Below, piece after piece: positions 1 to 8,350 of a stretch of 64,000 bases of DNA. A model generated the notes under the pieces. That model made no database searches. It had not been told where the DNA came from and saw only the letters and a list, made by a program, of their open reading frames with translations. Origin of the DNA: Bradyrhizobium sp. AZCC 2262 (lineage in GTDB: Bacteria > Pseudomonadota > Alphaproteobacteria > Rhizobiales > Xanthobacteraceae); NCBI RefSeq assembly GCF_036924535.1, contig NZ_JAZHRT010000001.1:8866001-8930000 (forward strand), in the 5' to 3' direction. Within the stretch, counting starts at the first letter, position 1. Each line of letters begins with the position of its first letter. Position numbers and translations under genes: made by a program.

Positions 1-1
1 G

Positions 2-355
2 ATCGGCAAGCTGTTCGAGAAATCGAAATCGCTGCTGCCGCCGCTGAAGAGCCCGAGCGAGACCATCGACGATTTCAACGCGCGCACCAGGGACGCCGGC
101 CAGAGCCTGTCGAACATGGCAAAGCCCTCGACCATGGTGAGCGGGCGGGCGGCGTGTCTCGTGTCGGCCAACGGCGCGCCGGACTGCAAGGCCGGCGCCG
201 ACCGGCTGTGCCTGAGCAAGGGGTACAAGGAAGGCAAGAGCCTCGATACCGACGCGGCCGAGAAATGCTCGCCGAAAGTGTACCTGCCGGGCTACAAGCG
301 CCAGTCGGGCGACTGCAAGACCGAAAATTACGTGACCAGGGCGCTGTGCGAGTAG
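2..355 (+). CDS. Cysteine-containing hypothetical protein, 5' end outside window
   Basis: An open frame runs from the first bases of the window to a TAG at 353-355, so the start lies upstream and only the last 117 residues are visible. The C-terminal half has six cysteines spread over about 75 residues, including a terminal ALCE, which suggests a secreted, disulfide-bonded domain. An internal ATG at 116 has no good ribosome-binding site, and the frame is coding-like before it, so I treat the gene as 5'-truncated by the window edge. I do not recognise the family. Confidence 0.7.
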   Translation: MGKLFEKSKSLLPPLKSPSETIDDFNARTRDAGQSLSNMAKPSTMVSGRAACLVSANGAPDCKAGADRLCLSKGYKEGKSLDTDAAEKCSPKVYLPGYKRQSGDCKTENYVTRALCE

Positions 356-356
356 C

Positions 357-430
357 GCATGATCCGGAAAAGTGGGCACCGCTTTCCCTCGGAACAAACG
401 CGAAGCGTTTGCCCGGAGATCATGCGCAAA
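357..430. repeat. Dispersed palindromic intergenic repeat, family A
   Basis: It begins GCATGATCCGGAAAAGTGGG and ends with the complementary GGAGATCATGC, so the outer arms can pair. The same core occurs at 37517-37565. It starts directly after the stop codon of the upstream gene. It looks like the short REP-type palindrome common between genes in Bradyrhizobium; that attribution is from memory of the genus. Confidence 0.75.
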
Positions 431-436
431 CAAAAG

Positions 437-481
437 GCTGGCGTGGAATGTCGTTTCGCAGAAAAGTCATTCCACGCCAGC
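437..481. other. Strong hairpin downstream of repeat A
   Basis: GCTGGCGTGGAATG (437-450) is perfectly complementary to CATTCCACGCCAGC (468-481) across a 17-base loop. No T-run follows, so it is not a typical intrinsic terminator. It may be part of the same repeat unit or stabilise the 3' end of the upstream transcript. Confidence 0.6.
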
Positions 482-587
482 GCCAAAACGCAATACTTGA
501 CACTGGAAAGATTGCCTTGTTGGTATGATGTCTGGCATCTCTAAGGCCAAGCATCGCCCTCCTGACTAAACCGAAGGATCGTCTCGA

Positions 588-1556
588 ATGTCCATGCCTG
601 CCTTGTTCAAGGGCCGTTTGTCGCTACCCGTGATCGGTGCGCCGCTCTTCATCATTTCCGTGCCGGATCTGGTGATCGCGCAATGCAAGGCGGGTGTCGT
701 CGGCTCGTTTCCGGCGCTGAATGCGCGCCCGCCGGCGCTGCTCGACGAATGGCTGGCGCGGATCAAGGAAGAGCTCGCGGCTTACGACAAGGCCAACCCT
801 GAGCGGCCGTCGGCGCCGTTTGCGGTGAACCAGATCGTGCACAAGTCGAACAACCGGCTCGATCAGGATCTGGCGCTTTGTGAAAAGCACAAGGTGCCGA
901 TGATGATCACCTCTCTCGGCGCGCGCGAGGAACTCAATCAGGCCGCGCATGGCTGGGGCTGCATCGTTTTCCACGACGTGATCAACCAGAAGTTCGCGCA
1001 CAAGGCGGTCGAAAAGGGCGCCGACGGATTGATCCTGGTGTCGGCCGGCGCCGGCGGCCATGCCGGCGAAATTTCGCCGCTGGCTTTCGTGGCGGAGACG
1101 CGGGCCTGGTTCGACGGTCCGATCGCGCTGTCGGGGGCGATTGCAAACGGCCGCGCTATCCGCGCCGCACGCATATTGGGCGCCGACTTTGCCTATATCG
1201 GCTCCGCCTTCATCGCCACCCAGGAAGCCAATGCCGTCGAGGGCTACAAGCAGATGATTACGGCCTCGAGCGCCGAAGACATCGTCTATTCCAACCTGTT
1301 CACCGGCGTGCACGGCAATTACCTGAAACCGTCGATCGTCGCGGCCGGCATGGATCCCGACAATCTCCCGACCTCGGATCCCTCGAAAATGAGCTTCGGT
1401 ACCGACGCGTCCGGCGAGCGTGCCAAGCCAAAAGCCTGGAAGGAAATCTGGGGTTCCGGCCAGGGCGTCGGCAGCGTCGCCAAGGTCATGCCGGCCGCTG
1501 AACTGATTGGGCGATTTAAAAAGGAATATGACGAGGCGGTCGATCCAGCACTCTAA
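588..1556 (+). CDS. Nitronate monooxygenase family protein (2-nitropropane dioxygenase-like)
   Basis: This 322-residue protein is a flavin-dependent TIM-barrel enzyme of the NPD/NMO family, which oxidises alkyl nitronates with bound FMN. The N-terminal signature PVIGAPLFIIS and the glycine-rich AGAGGHAG phosphate-binding loop near residue 150 are present, and the length fits the family. An AAGGA sequence lies nine bases before the ATG at 588; a second ATG two codons later is possible. A paralogue lies at 18711-19691. The true substrate cannot be deduced, because many members act on unknown compounds. It is followed by a convergent aldehyde dehydrogenase. Confidence 0.9.
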   Translation: MSMPALFKGRLSLPVIGAPLFIISVPDLVIAQCKAGVVGSFPALNARPPALLDEWLARIKEELAAYDKANPERPSAPFAVNQIVHKSNNRLDQDLALCEKHKVPMMITSLGAREELNQAAHGWGCIVFHDVINQKFAHKAVEKGADGLILVSAGAGGHAGEISPLAFVAETRAWFDGPIALSGAIANGRAIRAARILGADFAYIGSAFIATQEANAVEGYKQMITASSAEDIVYSNLFTGVHGNYLKPSIVAAGMDPDNLPTSDPSKMSFGTDASGERAKPKAWKEIWGSGQGVGSVAKVMPAAELIGRFKKEYDEAVDPAL

Positions 1557-1659
1557 CGGGCGCCAGCGCCCTCTCCCTTACGAGGAGAGGGCGGCCAAGG
1601 CGAGCCTCGGTAATTGCAAGGCTTTGGTAATTGCAGGCCTTGGCACTCGCGTGTGGCGC

Positions 1660-3147
1660 TCACACGTTCAGATTCATCCAGACCGCTTTCGGCTCGGTGA
1701 AGTTCTCCAGCGCAGCCGTGCCATGTTCGCGGCCGAAGCCGGAATCGCGCACGCCGCCCCACGGCAGCCGCACGTCGGTGTAGCCATAGGTGTTGATCCA
1801 GACCGTGCCGGCGTTCGCCTTCCTGGCGAAGCGCTGCACGCGTCCGATGTCGCGGCTCCAGACGCCGGCCGCAAGGCTGTAGGCCGTGCCGTTGGCGATC
1901 CGCAGCGCGTCCGCTTCATCCTTGAACTTGATCACGCTGACCACAGGGCCGAAGATTTCTTCCTGCGAGATCCGCATCTCGTGTTTGACGTTGGCAAACA
2001 CGGCGGGGCTGATGAAGTAGCCGCGGTCGCCGACGCGCTCGCCGCCCGTCGTCAGCAAGGCGCCTTCCTTCTGCCCGATATCGACATAATCGAGAATGCT
2101 CTTCATCTGCTTCTCGGAGATGACCGGACCCATCGCCGTGGCGCGGTCGGCGGGATCGCCGATGCGGATTGACTGGGCGCGCTGCGTCAGCCGCTCGACC
2201 ACTTCGTCGTAGACCTTCTCATGGGCGAGCACGCGCGAGCCGGCGGAGCAGACCTGTCCGGCATTGAAGAAGATTCCCGATGCCGCCGCCTTGCTGGCCG
2301 CCTCGATATCCGCGTCGTCGAAGATGACGTTGGCGGACTTGCCGCCGAGCTCGAGCGACACGCGCTTGAAGTTGCCGGCGGCGGCGCGCAGGATGCCGCG
2401 GCCGACGCCCGGCGATCCCGTGAACGTCACCTTGTCGACATCGGGATGATTGACCAGCGCGTCGCCGACGACCCGGCCCGGGCCGGTGACGATGTTGAGC
2501 ACGCCGGGCGGCAGGCCTGCTTCGAGCGCCAGCTCACCGATCCGCAACGCCGAGAGCGATGTCAGTTCGGCGGGCTTCATCACGATGGTGCAGCCGCAGG
2601 CCAGTGCAGGCGCCAGTTTCCACATCCCGATCATCAGCGGGAAATTCCAGGGAACGATGGCCGCGACCACGCCGACCGGCTCGCGCACGGTGTAGGTCAG
2701 CGCGTCATCCCGGGTCGAGACCACCTCGCCGCTGATCTTGTCGGCCCAACCCGCATAATAGGTCAGCGTATCGATGGCGGCGGGGAGGTCCTGCCGCAGC
2801 ACGCCGGCGATCGGCTTGCCGGCGTCGAGACTTTCCAGCGCTGCGATTTCGTCCGCGTGCTCCTTCATCAGGTCGACGAGCCGGAACAGGATCTGGCCGC
2901 GCTCGGAGGCGCGCATACTGCGCCACGGCCCCTCAAAGGCACGACGGGCTGCGGTAACCGCGCGATCGACGTCGATCTCGTTGCCCTCCGCGACGGTCGC
3001 GATGACTTGTTCGGTGGCCGGATTGAGGGTTTTGAACGTGCGCCCGGAGACGGATGGGACGTGCTGGCCGTCGATCAGCAGGAGGCGCGGCTTGGCCGAG
3101 GGAACGGCGGGGAGCGGTACACGGGCATAGTCATATGCAATCGACAT
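1660..3147 (-). CDS. NAD(P)-dependent aldehyde dehydrogenase
   Basis: This 495-residue cytoplasmic enzyme oxidises an aldehyde to the acid. It shows the family hallmarks in order: the VPWNFPL cofactor region near residue 165, the nucleotide-binding FTGSPGVG, the general-base motif LELGGKS and the catalytic cysteine in FFNAGQVCSAGSR near residue 300. The start is the second of two adjacent ATGs, because GGAGG (complement of 3155-3159) is seven bases from it; the first (3150) is also possible. It is transcribed divergently from a ModE-HTH/PBP regulator, which is a likely controller. It resembles betaine- or phenylacetaldehyde-type dehydrogenases, but the substrate is not determined. Confidence 0.92.
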   Translation of the reverse strand: MSIAYDYARVPLPAVPSAKPRLLLIDGQHVPSVSGRTFKTLNPATEQVIATVAEGNEIDVDRAVTAARRAFEGPWRSMRASERGQILFRLVDLMKEHADEIAALESLDAGKPIAGVLRQDLPAAIDTLTYYAGWADKISGEVVSTRDDALTYTVREPVGVVAAIVPWNFPLMIGMWKLAPALACGCTIVMKPAELTSLSALRIGELALEAGLPPGVLNIVTGPGRVVGDALVNHPDVDKVTFTGSPGVGRGILRAAAGNFKRVSLELGGKSANVIFDDADIEAASKAAASGIFFNAGQVCSAGSRVLAHEKVYDEVVERLTQRAQSIRIGDPADRATAMGPVISEKQMKSILDYVDIGQKEGALLTTGGERVGDRGYFISPAVFANVKHEMRISQEEIFGPVVSVIKFKDEADALRIANGTAYSLAAGVWSRDIGRVQRFARKANAGTVWINTYGYTDVRLPWGGVRDSGFGREHGTAALENFTEPKAVWMNLNV

Positions 3148-3261
3148 CATATTTCCTCCGTTTGTTGTCCTCAAATTTAGGAGGTTATTTCCAGCGGTAA
3201 ATATGATATCGTCTGCCTATGGCTCGCAAAGATATGCATCCAATTTCATAGGTTGCCGCCA

Positions 3262-4350
3262 ATGCACCACATTGAGATCGAAACCGTATGGCGCTTTCAC
3301 AAGGAAGGCAGTCCGCAGACCGCGGTGGTGATGCTCGGCGTTCTCAACGAGATCCGGAAGACCGGAAAACTCACCAGTGCGGCGAAGCACGCCCAGCTCT
3401 CCTATCGGCACGTCTGGAATCTGGTCGAGCAGTGGTCCGAATTCTTCGGCGTGCCGCTGGTCGAGACCCATCGCGGCAAGGGCACGGTGTTGACCGCCTT
3501 CGGCGAAAAACTGGTCTGGGCCGGCGAGCGCATGCAGGCCCGTCTCGGTCCGCAGCTTGAAAATCTCGCGCAGGAACTCGCCACCGAGATCAAGCCCTTC
3601 CTGCATCAGCGTCCGTCGGTCATCCGGGTCCACGCCAGCCACGGTTTCGCGGTTTCCAAGCTGCGCGAGTTGCTCGACCGCGAGCCCGGCATCGGCGTCG
3701 ATCTGCGCTATGTCAGCAATCAGAATTCGCTGGTGTCGCTGGCGCAGGGTGCCTGCGATCTCTCTGGCGTGCATCTGCCGCGCGGCGAATTACGCGCGCA
3801 GGGCGTCAAGGCTTGCAAGGAATGGCTCGATCCGCGCGAGGACCGCGTGATCAGTTTCGTGACGCGTGAGATGGGGCTGATGGTCAAGCGCGGCAACCCG
3901 CTGGAGATCAGCTCTCTCAAGGATGTCGTCGATCGCAAGGCGCGCTTCGTCAACCGCGACCATGATTCCGGCACCCGCCTGCTGTTCGACCAACTGCTGG
4001 CGCTGCACCGGATCGACGAGGCCAGGATCAACGGCGCGCAGCAGATGGAATTCACCCACGCTGCGGTCGCCGCTTACGTCGCCAGCGGCATGGCGGATGT
4101 CAGCTTCGGCGTCGAGGCCGCTGCCCGGCAGTTCGGGCTCGATTTCATCCGGTTGCTGACGGAAGACTATTTCTTCGTCTGCAAGCGTGCGTTTCTGGAG
4201 ACCGAGCCGATGCGGCGCGTTCTCGACATCATGAAGGGCCGCGAGTTCCAGGAGGGGGTGGCAAGCCTGCCCGGTTACGTCGCAACCAGCACCGGAACGG
4301 TCAATACCGTAAAGGCGTTTCTGGAGAGTGTGGGGTCGAACGCCACCTGA
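3262..4350 (+). CDS. ModE-type HTH regulator fused to periplasmic-binding-like domain
   Basis: The 362-residue protein has an N-terminal winged-helix domain of the ModE/LysR type (residues about 15-85, including SAAKHAQLSYRHVWNLVE) followed by a substrate-binding-protein-like domain of about 220 residues. There is no signal peptide, so the binding domain acts as a cytoplasmic sensor. Such HTH-PBP regulators often sense oxyanions or cofactors; the domain layout matches the regulator at 35124-36011 next to the tungstate transporter, although the HTH type differs. A TTG three codons upstream (3253) is possible, but the ATG at 3262 gives the better start. The divergent aldehyde dehydrogenase is the likely target; ligand unknown. 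Confidence 0.85.
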   Translation: MHHIEIETVWRFHKEGSPQTAVVMLGVLNEIRKTGKLTSAAKHAQLSYRHVWNLVEQWSEFFGVPLVETHRGKGTVLTAFGEKLVWAGERMQARLGPQLENLAQELATEIKPFLHQRPSVIRVHASHGFAVSKLRELLDREPGIGVDLRYVSNQNSLVSLAQGACDLSGVHLPRGELRAQGVKACKEWLDPREDRVISFVTREMGLMVKRGNPLEISSLKDVVDRKARFVNRDHDSGTRLLFDQLLALHRIDEARINGAQQMEFTHAAVAAYVASGMADVSFGVEAAARQFGLDFIRLLTEDYFFVCKRAFLETEPMRRVLDIMKGREFQEGVASLPGYVATSTGTVNTVKAFLESVGSNAT

Positions 4351-4447
4351 TGTTCTGCCGGGCCGCCGTTCACATCGTCAGCGTTTCGACTCCGGCGCTT
4401 CCGCGGTGGTACGATTGCATCCGCTCTTGGCGTCAGGTGAGGTTTCG

Positions 4448-5185
4448 ATGACAAACGGACAGGATCTGAGCGCGCATGTCGCGCTGGTGACGGGCGCATC
4501 TCGCGGCATTGGTGCTGCGATCGCATGGGTGCTGGCCGAGGCCGGCGCCGCGGTCGCGGTCAATTTTCGCGAACGGGCAGGGGATGCGGAGGCTGTCGTT
4601 GCAAAAATCAAGGCCAACGGCGGTCACGCCATCGCGGTGGCGGCGGATGTCTCGCAGGCCGCGGCCGTTGCCAAAATGGTCGAGCAGATCAGCGCCGCGC
4701 TCGGCCCGGTCGATATCCTCGTCAACAATGCCGGCATGGCGATCGTGCGCGGCGTCGACGATCTCACCGAGGATGATTTCGACCGCACCATCGCGGTGAA
4801 CCTGAAATCGGCGTTCCTGTGCACGCAGGCCGTTCTGCCTGGCATGCGGGCGCGCAAATGGGGCCGGATCGTCAATATCTCGTCGGGCGCGGCGCGCGGC
4901 GCCGGCGCCATCGGCGTGCACTACAATGCGTCCAAGGCCGGCATGGAGGGGCTCACGCGGGGCTATGCGGCGCGGCTGGTCAAGGAAGGCATCACCGTCA
5001 ACGCGGTGGCGCCGTCACTGATCGCAACTGACATGATGGGCGGCCGGACCGATCTCGCGCGCAACATCCCGCTCGGCCGCATGGGACAGGCCGAGGAAGT
5101 GGCGCAAGCCGTCGCCATGGTGCTCGGCAACAGCTACATGACCGGACAGACCATCGTCCTCAACGGCGGCATGGCGTTCATCTGA
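4448..5185 (+). CDS. Short-chain dehydrogenase/reductase (FabG-like)
   Basis: This is a 245-residue classical SDR. The TGASRGIG cofactor-binding loop lies near residue 16, the NNAG motif near residue 93, the catalytic serine in NISSGAA, and the YNASK catalytic Tyr-Lys pair near residue 160. The C-terminal MTGQTIVLNGGMA segment is typical of 3-oxoacyl-ACP reductase-like members. The ATG at 4448 follows GTGAGG. It lies 97 bases after the HTH-PBP regulator and could share its control. The enzyme class is secure, but the substrate is unknown; it need not be the fatty-acid FabG. Confidence 0.9.
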   Translation: MTNGQDLSAHVALVTGASRGIGAAIAWVLAEAGAAVAVNFRERAGDAEAVVAKIKANGGHAIAVAADVSQAAAVAKMVEQISAALGPVDILVNNAGMAIVRGVDDLTEDDFDRTIAVNLKSAFLCTQAVLPGMRARKWGRIVNISSGAARGAGAIGVHYNASKAGMEGLTRGYAARLVKEGITVNAVAPSLIATDMMGGRTDLARNIPLGRMGQAEEVAQAVAMVLGNSYMTGQTIVLNGGMAFI

Positions 5186-5270
5186 CAAGCGCGTTCGGGC
5201 TCAATTGTCAGGCCCGGCCGGATCTTGCCAGCCGGCCGTGTGCCCGACGGCAAATGCAGGAGATAAGCCC

Positions 5271-5738
5271 GTGGGTCTCGCTCCCGAAATCGCGGTGTCG
5301 CGATGGTTCAACACCAGCGAGCCGCTGAGTTTGTCCGGACTGCGGGGCCGGCCGGTACTTCTGCATGCGTTTCAAATGCTGTGTCCCGGATGCGTCGCGC
5401 ACGGAACGCCGCAAACGCAGCGCGCCTTCGACCTGTTCAAAAATTCGGACCTTGAGGTCATCGGGCTGCACACGGTGTTTGAACATCACGCCGCCATGAC
5501 GCCGGTGTCGCTGCAGGCGTTCATTCATGAGTATCGGCTGACCTTTCCGATTGGCGTCGATGAAGCTGCGGACGGCACGCCGATACCGGTCACCATGGGG
5601 CGATATGGAATGCAGGGAACGCCGACCAGCATTCTGATCGGACGCGCCGGCAACATCGTGCATCATGGTTTCGGGCAGCAAAGCGACATGACGCTTGGCG
5701 CAATCATAGCGGCGGAGCTTGCCGCTACGAACGGCTGA
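5271..5738 (+). CDS. Redoxin/thioredoxin-like protein with CPGC motif
   Basis: A 155-residue thioredoxin-fold protein of the AhpC/TSA-redoxin class. The segment LLHAFQMLCPGCVAHG carries the Cys-X-X-Cys active site, and GTPTSILI supplies the cis-proline loop. I chose the GTG at 5271 because AGGAG ends eight bases upstream; the frame is open further up, with a TTG at 5205. No clear signal peptide is seen from the GTG, so a cytoplasmic location is likelier. It follows the SDR by 85 bases on the same strand. Confidence 0.8.
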   Translation: MGLAPEIAVSRWFNTSEPLSLSGLRGRPVLLHAFQMLCPGCVAHGTPQTQRAFDLFKNSDLEVIGLHTVFEHHAAMTPVSLQAFIHEYRLTFPIGVDEAADGTPIPVTMGRYGMQGTPTSILIGRAGNIVHHGFGQQSDMTLGAIIAAELAATNG

Positions 5739-5826
5739 CCGCAGCGGGGAATCCTGCCGTGCCCTCGACTCCCGTGCGGGGAGAGGGCAAGAAGCGGTTC
5801 CCTCCATCCGACAGGACCTCTCATTC

Positions 5827-6600
5827 ATGGATGCCATCTTTCGTGTTGACGGCAAGCATGTCGTCACCAGCCCCTTTGCCGCGGGACCGTGGGACCCGAG
5901 CATGCAGCATGGCTCGCCGCCGGCGGCGCTGGCGGTGTGGGCGGCGGAGCGGATTCCTGTGCCGGTCGCGATGCGGGTCGCGCGGGTGACGGTCGATCTG
6001 ATGCGTCCCGTGCCGGTGGCGCCGCTGACGATCGAGAGCGAAGTCTTGCGCGAGGGGCGCAAGATCCAGCTTTGCGCTGTCAGGCTACTGGCCGGCGGCA
6101 TTGTCGTGGTCGGCGCGACCGTGCTGAAGATCAAGGTGCAGGACCACGAATTGCCGCCGGAGGCCGCCATCCTGCCGGTCGAACTCCCGGGCCCCGATCA
6201 ATCGCGGGTCGAGCCTGCGGATTTTTCCTCAAGTCCCTTCGTCACCGGCATGTCGCTGCGCGCCGCCCGCGGCCGGTTCGGCTCGCCCGGGCCCGGCGCG
6301 ATCTGGTATCGCGTCGATAGGCCGATCGTCGATGGCTCGCCGGTTTCACAAGCGATGCGGGCGATGGCGGCGGCGGATTTCTGCAACGGCACCTCGGCGG
6401 TGCTGGATTTTCGCGAATGGACCTTTCTCAACGCTGATCTCACCGTGAATTTTTCGCGCGAGCCGGTCGGCGACTGGATATTGCTCGATGCCGAGTCCTG
6501 GATCGGCCCCGATGGCGCGGGCCTCGCAATGGCGCGGCTTGGCGATGAGCGCGGCTATTTCGGCCGCGCCATCCAGAGTCTCGTCATCGAGAAGCGCTGA
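5827..6600 (+). CDS. Acyl-CoA thioesterase family protein (TesB-like double hotdog)
   Basis: The 257-residue product fits the double-hotdog thioesterase family. Its N-terminal half contains GPWDPSMQHGSPPAALAVWA, where the HGSPPA stretch forms the acyl-binding turn. The C-terminal half contains the AAADFCNGT and WTFLNADLTVNFSREP segments usual for TesB-like enzymes that hydrolyse acyl-CoA. The start is the ATG before DAIFRVDG; the preceding 90 bases resemble the simple pyrimidine- and purine-rich intergenic sequence seen near 1560. Substrate chain length is unknown. Confidence 0.85.
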   Translation: MDAIFRVDGKHVVTSPFAAGPWDPSMQHGSPPAALAVWAAERIPVPVAMRVARVTVDLMRPVPVAPLTIESEVLREGRKIQLCAVRLLAGGIVVVGATVLKIKVQDHELPPEAAILPVELPGPDQSRVEPADFSSSPFVTGMSLRAARGRFGSPGPGAIWYRVDRPIVDGSPVSQAMRAMAAADFCNGTSAVLDFREWTFLNADLTVNFSREPVGDWILLDAESWIGPDGAGLAMARLGDERGYFGRAIQSLVIEKR

Positions 6601-6652
6601 GCGCAGACATCAGGCGTGATGAGGCCGCGACACTGACATCGCGGCTTCCCGG

Positions 6653-8227
6653 TCATTCGAGATCGACCGGCTGGAAGCGCCCGGCTTCATCGAGCGCCGT
6701 GCCCCAGATCTTGTGCGATGCCTGATGGTCGGAGCGGGCAAAGGACAGCGACACCCCGAGACCGAGGTCGAGGTTGCGCGTGCTCTCCAGCGCATCGACG
6801 AGCTTTTCAGTGTCGAGCTGCGCCCCGGTGCGCTTGAGCGCGTCGATCAAGATGTTCGCCGCGACAAAACCTTCCAGCGACGCGTAGTCCGGCGCCTCGC
6901 CGGGGAAATACCTGGCGAGCGCGTTCCTGTATTCGAGCACCGCACTCGAATGGCCGGAGACCGCCGGCACGACCTGCGTCACGAGGATACCCGTCGTGTA
7001 GCGTGGCCCCAGCAGCTTCAGCTCTTCGGCGAGCGACGAGCCGCCGACGCCCGAAATGCTGGTGAAGATCATCTCGGGATACAGGTTGCGCGTCTTCTCG
7101 ATGAATTTGGCGGCGGCCCGGTGGGAGGCGGACATGATGATCGCCCTGACCGGCACCTTTTGCAGTCGCAACAGGTTGATGGCCTCGTCGACCTCGATGG
7201 TGTTGCGCGGATAGTTGAGCCGCAGGAGGGCGCTGTCGCTGATACCGAGCGCGCGATACACCTTGGCGACGCCGGCAAAGCCTGCATCGCCGAGATCGTC
7301 CTGCTGGGCGAACACGGCGATCTGCCGGACCGGGATGCGGCGTATCTTCACCAGATAGCGCACCGCGGCGTCGGCTTCCTCGGCATAGCTCGGACGGTAG
7401 TTGAAGACATAGCGATCCGGAGGATCGCGGCGCACGACGTTGCCGCCGGTGTAAGCCCCGAAGAACAGCATCCGCCGCTCGAGCGCGTAAGCCACCGCGA
7501 CCGCCGCGGTCGCGGTGCCGATGCTGCCGACGAGGCCGAAGATCTGGTCCTTCTCGTAGAGCTGTCTCACGGCCTGGAGCGTGCGCGCCGGCTCGTTGCC
7601 GTCATCGGCGGCGATGATCCGCAGCTTCCGTCCCGCGACGCCTCCGGCGTCGTTGGCCTGGTTGAAGGCGGTTTCGATGCCGAGCTTCATCTGGCGGCCA
7701 CGCTCTCTCACCGGGCCGGTGAAGGCCGCCGTGATGCCGAACCGGATTTCGTTGTCGGATATGCCGCGGACCGCACTGACCGGATTTCCGAAGCTGACCG
7801 CAGGCGCCGGCGCCGCGGCAAAAGCCGGTGCGGCGGGGACTGCGGCGGCGGCCGGACCCGGCGCGGATGGGGCGAGCGACTGTTCGAGGTCGGCGAGCCG
7901 GCGATCGGCCTGCCCGCAATCCATCCTGCCCGACATCACCATGCCGCGGCCATCCGCAACGCTGCGATCGAACAGCTGCGCGAGATCGGAGCGCTGGGCT
8001 TCGTTGGACGCGGCATCCCGGATCACCGCGGCAAACTTCTCGATCACCGATTGGATGCGAGGCCGTGCAATATCGGGGCAAGCCAATCCCGAACCGATCA
8101 CCGGCCCGACGCGGCCTGCAAGGTCGCGTACGAGCTCGATCCTGTCGCCGGGGGCCGCCTCCGCGGCTGTTATGAAAAAGGCACTAAGTAAAAACGAAGT
8201 CCAACGCAGATCCACCGAAATACGCAC
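6653..8227 (-). CDS. Long ABC-type substrate-binding protein (branched-chain amino acid type), copy 1
   Basis: The 524-residue secreted protein starts at a GTG and has a hydrophobic signal peptide ending near AAEAA. Residues about 30-120 form an extra domain with two cysteines (in SGLACPDIARPR and MDCGQADR); a Pro/Ala linker follows, then a Peripla_BP_6-type domain starting at IRFGITAAFTGPV. LivJ-like proteins are normally about 370-400 residues, so the N-terminal domain is an addition. The gene at 8351-9919 is a close paralogue with the same layout. No permease or ATPase gene is adjacent, so the pair are orphan binding proteins or serve a distant transporter or sensor. Confidence 0.9.
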   Translation of the reverse strand: MRISVDLRWTSFLLSAFFITAAEAAPGDRIELVRDLAGRVGPVIGSGLACPDIARPRIQSVIEKFAAVIRDAASNEAQRSDLAQLFDRSVADGRGMVMSGRMDCGQADRRLADLEQSLAPSAPGPAAAAVPAAPAFAAAPAPAVSFGNPVSAVRGISDNEIRFGITAAFTGPVRERGRQMKLGIETAFNQANDAGGVAGRKLRIIAADDGNEPARTLQAVRQLYEKDQIFGLVGSIGTATAAVAVAYALERRMLFFGAYTGGNVVRRDPPDRYVFNYRPSYAEEADAAVRYLVKIRRIPVRQIAVFAQQDDLGDAGFAGVAKVYRALGISDSALLRLNYPRNTIEVDEAINLLRLQKVPVRAIIMSASHRAAAKFIEKTRNLYPEMIFTSISGVGGSSLAEELKLLGPRYTTGILVTQVVPAVSGHSSAVLEYRNALARYFPGEAPDYASLEGFVAANILIDALKRTGAQLDTEKLVDALESTRNLDLGLGVSLSFARSDHQASHKIWGTALDEAGRFQPVDLE

Positions 8228-8350
8228 TACGCAACTCTTGAAATTTCCTGGGTTGAAATTTTTTTGATCGAATCTTTCTGGAATGCCGGCAAGCCGCGTC
8301 GAGGGCGCAATGATTGCCCTGACGACGCGGCTGCACGGGTAGCGTTTTGA